Assembly: GCA_947062645.1 (NCBI GenBank)
Contig: CAMSQT010000055.1
Span: 1 to 7,007 of the forward strand
Origin: an uncultured Clostridium sp.
GTDB lineage: Bacteria; Bacillota; Clostridia; TANB77; CAG-508
Direction: 5' to 3'
DNA: 7,007 bases
Shown: positions 1 to 5,853 of the stretch, piece by piece
How the letters are laid out: each line of letters starts with the position of its first letter
How positions within the stretch are numbered: position 1 is the first letter of the stretch
The notes under the pieces: generated by a model
Seen by the model: only the letters and a program-made list of their open reading frames with translations
What the model was told of the DNA's origin: nothing
Database searches by the model: none
Made by a program: the position numbers and the translations under genes

Positions 1-45
1 GATGAGGCATTGTGACTGGAGTTCAGACGTGTGCTCTTCCGATCT
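1..45. other. Illumina library adapter contamination at contig end
   Basis: Bases 12-45 match the 34-base Illumina TruSeq read-2 adapter (begins GTGACTGGAG, ends CTTCCGATCT). Bases 1-3 (GAT) fit the end of the P7 flow-cell primer, and bases 4-11 then fit an 8-base i7 index. This is synthetic DNA retained at the contig edge, so native sequence begins at base 46. The adapter cuts the 3' end of the DUF1189 gene. I recognise the adapter from memory of the published oligonucleotide. Confidence 0.97.
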
Positions 46-759
46 AAGCATAAATTGCCATATTAAATACTGGTAAAAATCTCATTTTGATATGAGCTAT
101 CCATGTTGCTAAATAACCGGAATATGCTTAAAAATACTACATTTGATAAGGTAGTTAAAAGGTACATCATAAAGCTATAAATAAATATGGTAATAAACAC
201 GCTCACATATAAACCTATCACTTGAGAACTATTGGCATAATCTATCACACTTTGTTTGGTAAATTCGGTAATTCCCATACGGTCTAAGAATTCATTGTAG
301 TTGTAACTAATGGTTCCTGCAACCGCCCCATTTTTCAATATTACTTTGTTTTTTAGAACAATCATTCCTCCGACCCGCTTTGTTTAGCTCGTTAATATAT
401 TGGTTGATTGTTTGGTCGTCTTCTACTTTTGTATCGATAATGGTTCTTCCTACATAGGAATCTTCTTCTGCTATGGTAAGCCTCTTTTCAGCCAAAACTT
501 CTAAAGTTCCTTCTTTATAAGTAAATTCTGGAAATTCGTTTTGTAAATACCTGATTCCTTCTTGCATAATTTGATGGCTTTGATACAACATGCCAAGGCA
601 AAGGATAACAGCAAAAATTGCTACAATTTTACAGATATATGAAAAGGCTTTCCCTAATCCTTCTGCTGCTAAGCTTGGATAGTTTTCTATTTTAGTAATG
701 GCACTCCATACTTTTTGAAAAAAACCTTGTTTCGTTTTTTTCTCTTTTTCTTCCTCCAT
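46..759 (-). CDS. DUF1189 family membrane protein, 3' end missing, two apparent +1 frameshifts at CGG codons
   Basis: This is an integral membrane protein of unknown function. The first frame gives residues 1-129: a charged N-terminus, a first membrane helix at about 38-60, and an extracytoplasmic part with FPEFTYKEGTLEV (76-88) and TIIDTKV. These match my memory of the DUF1189 pattern. At 372 the frame must move +1, giving NKAG-GGMIVLKNKVILKNG and then hydrophobic helices. At 119 it must move +1 again, giving FLSIF-GYLATWIAHIKMRF and FNMAIYA before the adapter at 45. The joined product is about 237 residues, close to the 250-270 I expect for the family, so only a short tail is lost. Read without shifting, the gene would be two out-of-frame pieces (759-307 and 365-63). 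The ATG at 759 has the upstream site AAGGGAG inside the 3' end of alr and starts one base after the alr stop, suggesting translational coupling. It could instead be a pseudogene or a sequencing artefact. Confidence 0.8.
117..119 (-). other. Candidate +1 frameshift site UUC-CGG-U in the DUF1189 gene
   Basis: An in-frame CGG (minus strand 119 to 117) follows UUC. Skipping the C gives GGU UAU UUA and restores a DUF1189-like reading (GYLATWIAHIKMRFLPVFN). The +1 frame is closed by a TAA at 130-128, so the frame change must lie downstream of that, and the unshifted frame ends at 63. The exact point is inferred from how membrane-protein-like the joined reading looks. Confidence 0.55.
370..372 (-). 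other. Candidate +1 frameshift site GGU-CGG-A in the DUF1189 gene
   Basis: An in-frame CGG (minus strand 372 to 370) follows GGU. Skipping its C gives GGA GGA AUG AUU, joining NKAG to GGMIVLKNKV, the expected order for DUF1189. The +1 frame has a TAA at 386-384, so the switch must lie downstream of that, and CGG is only 11 bases further on. The GGAGGAATG could also look like a ribosome binding site and start for a separate second protein, but the spacing is too short for that. Confidence 0.6.
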
Positions 760-760
760 T

Positions 761-1879
761 TTATTGATACTCCCTTCTTATTTTCGAATCTACAAATTTG
801 GTATTAACGTCAAAAATTGCTTTGTCTCCTATTTTTATTTCTTTTTCTCCAATATCACATACTACATGATAAGTTCCAATTCTTCCTAGTATTTTGCAAT
901 TGCTTCCCTTTATTTTTACCTGATTTTCTTGCTTTTTGAAAAAGGATTTGATGCTATTTAATAAATATCTTAGCTTATCTATGTTTCGAAACATATCTAT
1001 ATCATTTTTTACATTTACACCATTCATATACCCACATGGAATAATGGCTACTTTCATTGGTTTTGGCGTAGTATAAATGTTAGAGTAACCTATGTTAAAT
1101 CCCTTTGGTAATTCTTTTATTTCTGCTACTTGTGACTCCAAATATGCAATTTTTTTAAGACCTATCGTATTTTTACAAGATATTCTTCCTAAGAATGCGG
1201 ATCCTACTCTTACCGCATTTAAGTGCATATTAGGAAATTTCAGAAAGGCTGAAGAATTACAGATGTGTAAAATTCCCGTTTCTATTTCATTTAATTTTAA
1301 CACTTCAATACAATCGATAAATCTTTTAAATTGTTCTTTTGTATAATTATCATCATAAAAACTAGTAGAAAAATGAGAAAAGGTTCCTTCTATTTTTAAG
1401 TGTTTTATTTTCTTTAAGACTTCTGTCATTTCGTCACGATTACTGTAAATAAAACCATATCTTCCAAAACCGGTATCAATTTTTAGATGTACTTTTACTT
1501 TCTTTTCTTGGCTTTTTCCTACTTCTTCTGCTATTTCTACATCTTCTTTTGAACCAATGGTAAGAATAATATTATTTTTTACTAGTTCTTCTACTTCTTC
1601 TTTTATGGCTGTCCCCGATAACATTAAAATATCATTTTTAATACCTGCTTTTCTCAGTGTTACAGCCTCTTCTACTGTTGCTACTGCAAAAAAAGAAATT
1701 CCTTGGTCAATTAAAAATTTGGTATATTCTACAATCCCTATTCCATATCCATTAGCCTTTACTACAGCAATAATTTTTATTGGGTTTCCTTTGTCGTCGT
1801 TTCCTGTTTTATTGGCGAATTTCTTTATTTGTTCTATATTATGCCTTAAATCTTCTTTTTCTATTACTAATTTGTTCAA
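761..1879 (-). CDS. alr: Alanine racemase family protein, PLP-dependent
   Basis: This fold-type III PLP enzyme is expected to interconvert L- and D-alanine for peptidoglycan in the cytoplasm. In 377-residue numbering from the longer open frame at 1894, I see the PLP lysine K46 in VVKANGYGIG with Y50, the KIDTGFGRYGF segment (138-148, R145), FSHF (H174), the phosphate-binding CNSS (213-215), R229 in AVRVG, and a tyrosine in the position of the catalytic base (Y270 in NIGYSNIY). The usual Met-Asp pair after GRV-C is replaced by T341-Y342 (LGRIGTYHVV), and the standard C-terminal tyrosine motif is replaced by an ending around SKIRREY, so this is a divergent subfamily. I chose TTG at 1879 as the start because GGAGGAG lies six bases upstream. 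The upstream TTG at 1894 would place that site inside the gene. It follows femX closely and DUF1189 starts one base after its stop, so it is the middle gene of one transcript. A racemase for another amino acid is possible. There is no in-frame CGG. Confidence 0.9.
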   Translation of the reverse strand: MNKLVIEKEDLRHNIEQIKKFANKTGNDDKGNPIKIIAVVKANGYGIGIVEYTKFLIDQGISFFAVATVEEAVTLRKAGIKNDILMLSGTAIKEEVEELVKNNIILTIGSKEDVEIAEEVGKSQEKKVKVHLKIDTGFGRYGFIYSNRDEMTEVLKKIKHLKIEGTFSHFSTSFYDDNYTKEQFKRFIDCIEVLKLNEIETGILHICNSSAFLKFPNMHLNAVRVGSAFLGRISCKNTIGLKKIAYLESQVAEIKELPKGFNIGYSNIYTTPKPMKVAIIPCGYMNGVNVKNDIDMFRNIDKLRYLLNSIKSFFKKQENQVKIKGSNCKILGRIGTYHVVCDIGEKEIKIGDKAIFDVNTKFVDSKIRREYQ

Positions 1880-1902
1880 GTACTTCTCCTCCAAGCATCG
1901 TT

Positions 1903-2968
1903 TTAATCTTTATTTTTTAATTTCATTTTGATTTGTCGAATAGTTCTAAATGCTTTTTCTGAAAATCGATATAGTTTATAGGTAACTGGTTTAAATGGCA
2001 TGTACACTTCTCCTACAAATTCGGTGAAAGTTGCACCAAAGCCTTGTTTAAATCGGTATAATCCATATTGTGGATGATTTTCGTCTACTACACCGAGATA
2101 CTCCACTAAAGTCATAGATATCATCTTTTCTTTGGATTGCCATTTTTATCATTTCCCATTGTAGTAAGTAGTTTGGCATTAGGTTTCGGTGACTGTTGCT
2201 ACTTGCTCCATATAGATACCATGTTTTATTGCCATAAAAGATAGGAATAACCCCTGATATTGGATTTCCTTCGTAATAGGCCATTAATATTTTCATATGT
2301 TGTGGTCCTAAGCAGTCATACATTTTTTCAAAGTATGCTAGCGGTCTTATGATAAACCCATCTCTTGCCCCTGTTTCTATCATAATTTTGTGAAAGTCTT
2401 TTAGGTCTTCTTTGGTTCCTTCTTTTATGGTAACACCCTTTTTGGTGGCTAGACGTATGTTGTATCTCCATTTTTGTTTAAAGCCTGCCATGATTTCTTC
2501 TTCTGTTTTTCCTTTGATATCTAGTCTAAATACATATCTTGGCTGAATTTCGTCTTTAAAGTCTTTGGCATCGTCTTTGATTCGATAGCCTAAGTTTGTG
2601 ACAATGTTTCTAAAATCTTGGTCTTGGCTTACAATGTCTGGCTCCATTCTTAACACAATTGCTTTGTACTTTTTAGCTAACTCTTTTGCACCATCAGTTA
2701 ACTGCTTCATGACTTCCATGTTGTGAATATCACATACTGGTCCTCTGGAGGAGTACATGATGTTTCCAAAGATTGGCATTTTACGAATCCATACACATAA
2801 AGAGCCTATGATTTCTCCTTTTGCTCCTTCTGCTAAAATGACTTCTGGCTTCCAATTTGGCTTTTTTACTTCTGCCCATTCTAAGGATTGTTGAAAGTTT
2901 CCTCTTTCATGCCCTTCTAGAAATTTTTTATATTCTTTTTTATCTTCTTCATTATTTACAAATCTCAT
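1903..2968 (-). CDS. FemX/FemAB-family peptidoglycan bridge aminoacyltransferase with an apparent +1 frameshift
   Basis: Fem ligases transfer amino acids from aminoacyl-tRNA to lipid-linked peptidoglycan precursors at the inner membrane face to build the interpeptide bridge. Visible family features are FQQSLEWAEVK (25-35), YSSRGPVCD (72-80), YVFRLDIKGKTEEEIM followed by KQKWRYNIRLATKKGV (145-179), and YGASSNSHRNLMPNYLLQWE (253-272), then IYDFSGVS (284-291). The first frame then reads CGG at 2095 and would stop at 2048 after a meaningless tail. Skipping the C at 2095 gives GVS-GVVDENHPQYGLYRFKQG, the expected Fem C-terminal block, and then 63 residues to a stop at 1903. The joined protein is about 354 residues. 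The start ATG at 2968 has AAAGGAG upstream. It is the first gene of the femX-alr-DUF1189 transcript. The exact amino acid added (Gly, Ala or Ser) cannot be told. The separate C-terminal frame from 2124 is not an independent gene. Confidence 0.9.
2093..2095 (-). other. Candidate +1 frameshift site UCU-CGG-U in femX
   Basis: An in-frame CGG (minus strand 2095 to 2093) follows UCU. Skipping the C gives GGU GUA GUA GAC, restoring the strongly conserved YDFSGVS-G junction of Fem ligases. The unshifted frame gives RCSRRKSSTIW and a stop. There is no homopolymer here to explain an ordinary indel error. This is the best constrained of the three sites because the conserved Gly and the residues on both sides are recognisable. 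Confidence 0.7.
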
Positions 2969-3005
2969 TTTTTCTCCTTTTTATCATTATTTACAATATA
3001 TTGGT

Positions 3006-3034
3006 ATTTTACACTAAATCACAAAAATTTACAA
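3006..3034 (-). promoter_or_regulatory. Promoter of the femX-alr-DUF1189 operon
   Basis: On the minus strand TTGTAA (3034-3029), a 17-base spacer and TAAAAT (3011-3006) resemble a housekeeping promoter about 40 bases upstream of the femX ATG. A second, weaker choice is TTGTGA with TATATT slightly downstream. This is pattern recognition only. Confidence 0.55.
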
Positions 3035-3046
3035 GTAAATGAATGT

Positions 3047-3072
3047 AAAAAAAACGTCAATTTTTCTTGACG
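3047..3072 (-). terminator. Intrinsic terminator of the small membrane protein gene
   Basis: Minus strand stem CGTCAA / TTGACG (3072-3067 with 3060-3055), loop of six bases, followed by eight T (3054-3047). It lies downstream of the gene ending at 3222 and upstream of the femX promoter, so it separates the two units. Confidence 0.7.
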
Positions 3073-3093
3073 ATTTCTTTATTTTAAAGAAAG

Positions 3094-3151
3094 TGCATTC
3101 AGAAAGGTACGTCAGTAATTGACTTACCTTTTCAAATACATCATGAATGCA
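3094..3151. repeat. Nested inverted repeat, structured element of unknown role
   Basis: Outer arms TGCATTCA (3094-3101) and TGAATGCA (3144-3151) enclose an inner hairpin: AAAGGTA (3103-3109) pairs with TACCTTT (3125-3131), and GTCA (3111-3114) with TGAC (3120-3123), with one mismatch and a five-base loop. A one-sided 12-base bulge separates the outer and inner stems on the right. It lies in the 253-base gap between the small membrane gene and femX. No T-run follows on either strand, so it is not a simple terminator. It could be a small structured RNA, a 3' UTR stabiliser or a remnant of a small repeat element. Confidence 0.5.
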
Positions 3152-3221
3152 TTGTATGATTAATAGATAAACACCAAACAGAATAGCCCAACTACTGCAG
3201 TAGCAATAGCTGAGCCTTTTA

Positions 3222-3722
3222 TTATTCTGCCAATTCTAATTTTTGTTTTATTATTTTGTTATTTTTGTCTAGATTCTGAATTAGTATTAAAGGAATAGCA
3301 TCATTCTTTTTACATTTTTTAAAGAGTTCTTCACAGTTAAATGTTTCTGTTATTCCAATATATTCTACCTTCACATTGTATTCTTCTGGTTGAGACTTAG
3401 TCATTGGAATTTTTAAGACAACATTATATTCAAGAGTTGTATATTCCTCTTCATATTTTTTACCTATTACTGTTCCAACAACTGGCTTCCGTTTTACTTC
3501 TTTGGTTCGGATGATAATTGAAGTTTCATAAATTAAAATACAAATTCCAAAAATTATCATTACGTCTAAGCATAATACCACAATTATTAGCATTATACCC
3601 ACAATAAGCATACCTAAATCATCATAATAAGAAAATTCTCCTATCATCTCGAATCCTATTGTATGCACCATAATGAAGATTTTCAGTAAAAGTGAAAAAA
3701 AATTTTTTAAAATGTCCCACAT
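3222..3722 (-). CDS. Small membrane protein of unknown function
   Basis: The protein has 166 residues. An N-terminal hydrophobic segment (about 8-25) and a long one (about 38-66, LGMLIVGIMLIIVVLC onward) suggest two membrane helices. Then comes a soluble part rich in beta-like segments: RKPVVGTVIGKKYEEEYTT, an YNVKVEY stretch and a lysine-rich C-terminus ending ELAE. The VGTVIGKKYE...YTT pattern recalls small membrane-anchored proteins often seen singly in Firmicutes, but I do not recognise a named family. The ATG at 3722 has AAGGAG about 10 bases upstream. It is a single-gene unit with its own promoter and terminator. It contains the only in-frame CGG in the window that is not at a frame break (3491-3489, after AAA): KRK continues sensibly, and the +1 frame meets a stop within eight codons. 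Confidence 0.75.
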   Translation of the reverse strand: MWDILKNFFSLLLKIFIMVHTIGFEMIGEFSYYDDLGMLIVGIMLIIVVLCLDVMIIFGICILIYETSIIIRTKEVKRKPVVGTVIGKKYEEEYTTLEYNVVLKIPMTKSQPEEYNVKVEYIGITETFNCEELFKKCKKNDAIPLILIQNLDKNNKIIKQKLELAE

Positions 3723-3796
3723 ATTGTTTCCTCTCCTTCTTTGTATTAAACAAATTTAGAATTGTTCCTATACTGCGCTTAGCAATATTTATTTTT

Positions 3797-3825
3797 ATTG
3801 TATCACATTTACATAAAGTTGTAAA
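3797..3825 (-). promoter_or_regulatory. Promoter of the small membrane protein gene
   Basis: Minus strand TTTACA (3825-3820), a 17-base spacer and TACAAT (3802-3797), preceded by TGA, which gives an extended -10. It sits just downstream of the tRNA terminator and about 70 bases upstream of the ATG at 3722. Confidence 0.6.
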
Positions 3826-3833
3826 GTTTTTAC

Positions 3834-3870
3834 AAAAAAAGCCATTATACTAGACCTCTAATACAATGAC
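3834..3870 (-). terminator. Intrinsic terminator after tRNA-Gly
   Basis: On the minus strand bases 3870-3841 fold into a 13-pair hairpin (with several G-T pairs) around a four-base loop, followed by seven T (3840-3834). It starts eight bases after the tRNA CCA end. Confidence 0.85.
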
Positions 3871-3878
3871 TTATTTAA

Positions 3879-3952
<74 letters not shown>

Positions 3953-3961
3953 ATAATTGCC

Positions 3962-4005
3962 CTTGACAATTATAGATTATAAATGTTTTTACTATATTTG
4001 TCAAG
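3962..4005. repeat. 14-base inverted repeat around the tRNA-Gly promoter
   Basis: CTTGACAATTATAG (3962-3975) and CTATATTTGTCAAG (3992-4005) are inverted copies with one mismatch, separated by 16 bases. One arm covers the -35 box, the other the start site. This geometry would suit a protein operator. It may equally come from chance similarity of AT-rich promoter words. Confidence 0.5.
3976..4004 (-). promoter_or_regulatory. Consensus promoter of tRNA-Gly
   Basis: Minus strand TTGACA (4004-3999), a 17-base spacer and TATAAT (3981-3976), both perfect consensus. Transcription should start near 3969, about 17 bases before the mature tRNA 5' end. Confidence 0.9.
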
Positions 4006-4087
4006 AGTTTTTTTAAATTTTTTTAATTTTTTTTAATTTTTCTTTTTCTTTTATCTGCAAACCATTGCTACAACTAAGATTTACCTT

Positions 4088-5683
4088 TTATAAACAAGCT
4101 TTTACTAGCCCTACAAATAGTGGTGCTGGTTTATTTGGTCTTGATTTTAGCTCTGGATGAAATTGACCTGCTATAAAATAAGGGTGGTCTTCTATTTCTA
4201 CCATTTCTACTAATAAACCATCAGGTGAAGTCCCAGAAATTTTTAAGCCTGCTGTTTCTAGTTTTTCCCTATATTCATTATTATATTCATAACGATGTCT
4301 ATGTCTTTCTGTTATTTCTTTTGTTCCATAAATTTTACTAGCAATTGTTCCTTCTTTAATCACACATGGATACGCTCCTAAACGCATGGTTCCACCTTTT
4401 TTATCAATGTCTTTTTGATCTTCCATAATATGAATAACTGGATTTTTAGTTTTTTCATCTAATTCTGCTGAGTTGGCATCTTTTAGTCCTAATACATTTC
4501 TTGCAAATTCCACTACTGCCATTTGCATCCCTAAACAAATTCCTAAAAATGGCACTTTATTTTCTCTTGCATATTTAATGGTTTCAATCTTTCCTTCAAT
4601 CCCTCTGTTTCCAAAACCTCCTGGAACAACAACACCATCAATTCCTTGTAATTTTTGAACTACGTTTTCAGATGTTATGGTTTCAGAATCAATTAAATGA
4701 ACTTTTACTTTTACATGATTAGCAAAACCTGCATGGTATAAACTTTCCATTACAGATATGTAAGCATCTTCTAGTTGCACATATTTTCCGACAATTGCTA
4801 CATGAACATTTTTTTCTTCTTTTATTTGTCTAATATTTTCTACCATAGCTTCCCATTTTGTGTTATCTGGCACATAGTTTTCTAGCTTCAAATGATTGCA
4901 GACTTCTCTTGCTAGGCCTTCTTCTTCTAGCATTAAAGGAACGGCATATAAATTGTCAGCTGTTTTATTTTGAATTACACTCGTTTTTCTAACATTACAA
5001 AATAGGGATAGTTTTTCGCGAATACTATCTGGAATATCATTTTCGGTTCTACAAACTAATATGTTTGGCTTAATTCCAAAGCTTTGTAATTCTTTTACAG
5101 AATGCTGGGTTGGCTTGGATTTTATTTCATTGGAACCTGATATATAAGGTAATAGCGTAACATGAACATAAATAACATCTTCTGGATTTTTTTCTAATCC
5201 TACTTGACGAATCGCTTCAATAATAGATAAGCCTTCAATATCTCCTACCGTTCCACCTATTTCTGTTATAACAATGTCTGTATCGGTATCTTCAAAGCCA
5301 TAGATTTTTTCTTTGATTTCGTTTGTAATGTGTGGAATCACTTGTACGGTTTTTCCTAAATAGTCTCCTCTTCTTTCTTTTTCTATGACGTTTTGATAGA
5401 TTTTTCCCATGGTGATACTAGAATTCTGGGTTAGGTTTTCATTGATAAATCTTTCATAATGCCCTAAGTCTAAATCTGTTTCTGCTCCATCATCTGTTAC
5501 AAAAACTTCTCCATGCTCGTATGGATTCATGGTTCCAGGATCTACATTGATGTATGGGTCGAATTTTTGAATGGTTACTTTGTAGCCTCTGTTTTTTAAT
5601 AGTCTTCCTAATGAAGCTGCTGTGATTCCTTTTCCTAATCCAGATACAACGCCTCCTGTTACAAATATGTATTTTGTGTTCAT
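4088..5683 (-). CDS. pyrG: CTP synthase (glutamine-hydrolysing)
   Basis: The enzyme makes CTP from UTP, ATP and glutamine in the cytoplasm, the last step of de novo pyrimidine nucleotide synthesis. From the ATG at 5683 the protein has 531 residues, close to the usual 535. The synthetase domain begins YIFVTGGVVSGLGKG with the P-loop lysine K18, then KFDPYINVDPGTM (K40), DDGAETDLDLGHYERF and TEIGGTVGDIEG (metal ligand near E141). The class I glutamine amidotransferase domain has VVPGGFG, the nucleophile C373 in GICLGMQ, and H509 and E511 in QFHPE. All key residues are present and the frame is intact, with no in-frame CGG. The open frame extends 28 codons upstream to a TTG at 5767, but GGAAG eight bases before the ATG at 5683 and family alignment fix the start there. 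It is divergent from deoD, and its leader holds a likely attenuator. No convincing terminator is seen before the tRNA promoter. Confidence 0.98.
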   Translation of the reverse strand: MNTKYIFVTGGVVSGLGKGITAASLGRLLKNRGYKVTIQKFDPYINVDPGTMNPYEHGEVFVTDDGAETDLDLGHYERFINENLTQNSSITMGKIYQNVIEKERRGDYLGKTVQVIPHITNEIKEKIYGFEDTDTDIVITEIGGTVGDIEGLSIIEAIRQVGLEKNPEDVIYVHVTLLPYISGSNEIKSKPTQHSVKELQSFGIKPNILVCRTENDIPDSIREKLSLFCNVRKTSVIQNKTADNLYAVPLMLEEEGLAREVCNHLKLENYVPDNTKWEAMVENIRQIKEEKNVHVAIVGKYVQLEDAYISVMESLYHAGFANHVKVKVHLIDSETITSENVVQKLQGIDGVVVPGGFGNRGIEGKIETIKYARENKVPFLGICLGMQMAVVEFARNVLGLKDANSAELDEKTKNPVIHIMEDQKDIDKKGGTMRLGAYPCVIKEGTIASKIYGTKEITERHRHRYEYNNEYREKLETAGLKISGTSPDGLLVEMVEIEDHPYFIAGQFHPELKSRPNKPAPLFVGLVKACL

Positions 5684-5712
5684 TGCTATAACTTCCTTTC
5701 CTTTTTCCGCAG

Positions 5713-5741
5713 TTGCCATTGGTTCCGGGTTTAAATGGCAA
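5713..5741 (-). promoter_or_regulatory. Second hairpin in the pyrG leader
   Basis: Perfect eight-base arms TTGCCATT (minus strand 5741-5734) and AATGGCAA (5720-5713) enclose a 13-base loop. The hairpin ends about 13 bases before the pyrG ribosome binding site and has no T-run, so it may be an antiterminator part or affect translation or stability. Function is not shown by the sequence. Confidence 0.45.
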
Positions 5742-5765
5742 GTTTGTTCTTTTCTCTTCCCAACC

Positions 5766-5809
5766 AAAAAAAGATTAAAAAAATGACCAAATGCGGTTTT
5801 TTTTTAATC
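5766..5809 (-). terminator. Probable attenuator at the start of the pyrG leader
   Basis: On the minus strand GATTAAAAAAA (5809-5799) pairs with TTTTTTTAATC (5783-5773), and seven T follow (5772-5766). The hairpin lies right after the predicted transcription start (about 5810), inside the leader, so it cannot be the end of a gene. In Bacillus subtilis pyrG is controlled by an attenuator in the leader that responds to CTP through reiterative transcription. Here the start lacks the GGG run of that system but has a long A-run within the first bases. The stem is almost all A-T, so its strength is uncertain. Confidence 0.5.
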
Positions 5810-5816
5810 TATTATT

Positions 5817-5845
5817 ATTTTACCACTTCGCTTTTCTTTTTTCAA
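5817..5845 (-). promoter_or_regulatory. Promoter of pyrG
   Basis: Minus strand TTGAAA (5845-5840), a 17-base spacer and TAAAAT (5822-5817). It predicts a leader of about 127 bases before the ATG at 5683. Confidence 0.7.
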
Positions 5846-5853
5846 GTACTTTT

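Noticed and set aside
120..134. Homopolymer indel (T5/A-run) as the cause of the last DUF1189 frame break
   Set aside because: It is possible for this site alone, but the other two breaks are not in homopolymers and all three fit CGG, so a common CGG explanation is preferred. It is not excluded.
63..365. A separate 100-residue membrane protein starting at the ATG at 365
   Set aside because: The first residues continue the DUF1189 pattern begun in the other frame, and GGAGGA lies directly against the ATG, too close for a ribosome binding site. The C-terminus read in this frame looks unlike the family.
379..387. Classical -1 slippery heptamer near the DUF1189 frame break
   Set aside because: The bases CTA AAC AAA do not form an X XXY YYZ heptamer in the reading frame, and the needed shift is +1 (skip one base), not -1.
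1557..1931. Plus-strand open frames opposite alr, and similar ones opposite pyrG and femX
   Set aside because: They are antisense shadows of well-recognised genes, without ribosome binding sites or family resemblance.
1903..2124. A separate 73-residue gene in the +1 frame after femX
   Set aside because: Its sequence is the conserved C-terminal block of Fem ligases (DENHPQYGLYRFKQGFG) and there is no ribosome binding site at its ATG. It is the second part of femX.
3155..3221. A short hydrophobic reading on the minus strand (KGSAIATAVVGLFCLVFIY) just after the small membrane gene
   Set aside because: It resembles a membrane peptide but has no ATG, GTG or TTG start with a binding site. I cannot support it as a gene, though it could be a remnant.
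5684..5767. A 28-codon N-terminal extension of pyrG from a TTG
   Set aside because: CTP synthases begin at the residues after the ATG at 5683, which has a good ribosome binding site. The upstream part lies in the leader and overlaps its hairpin.
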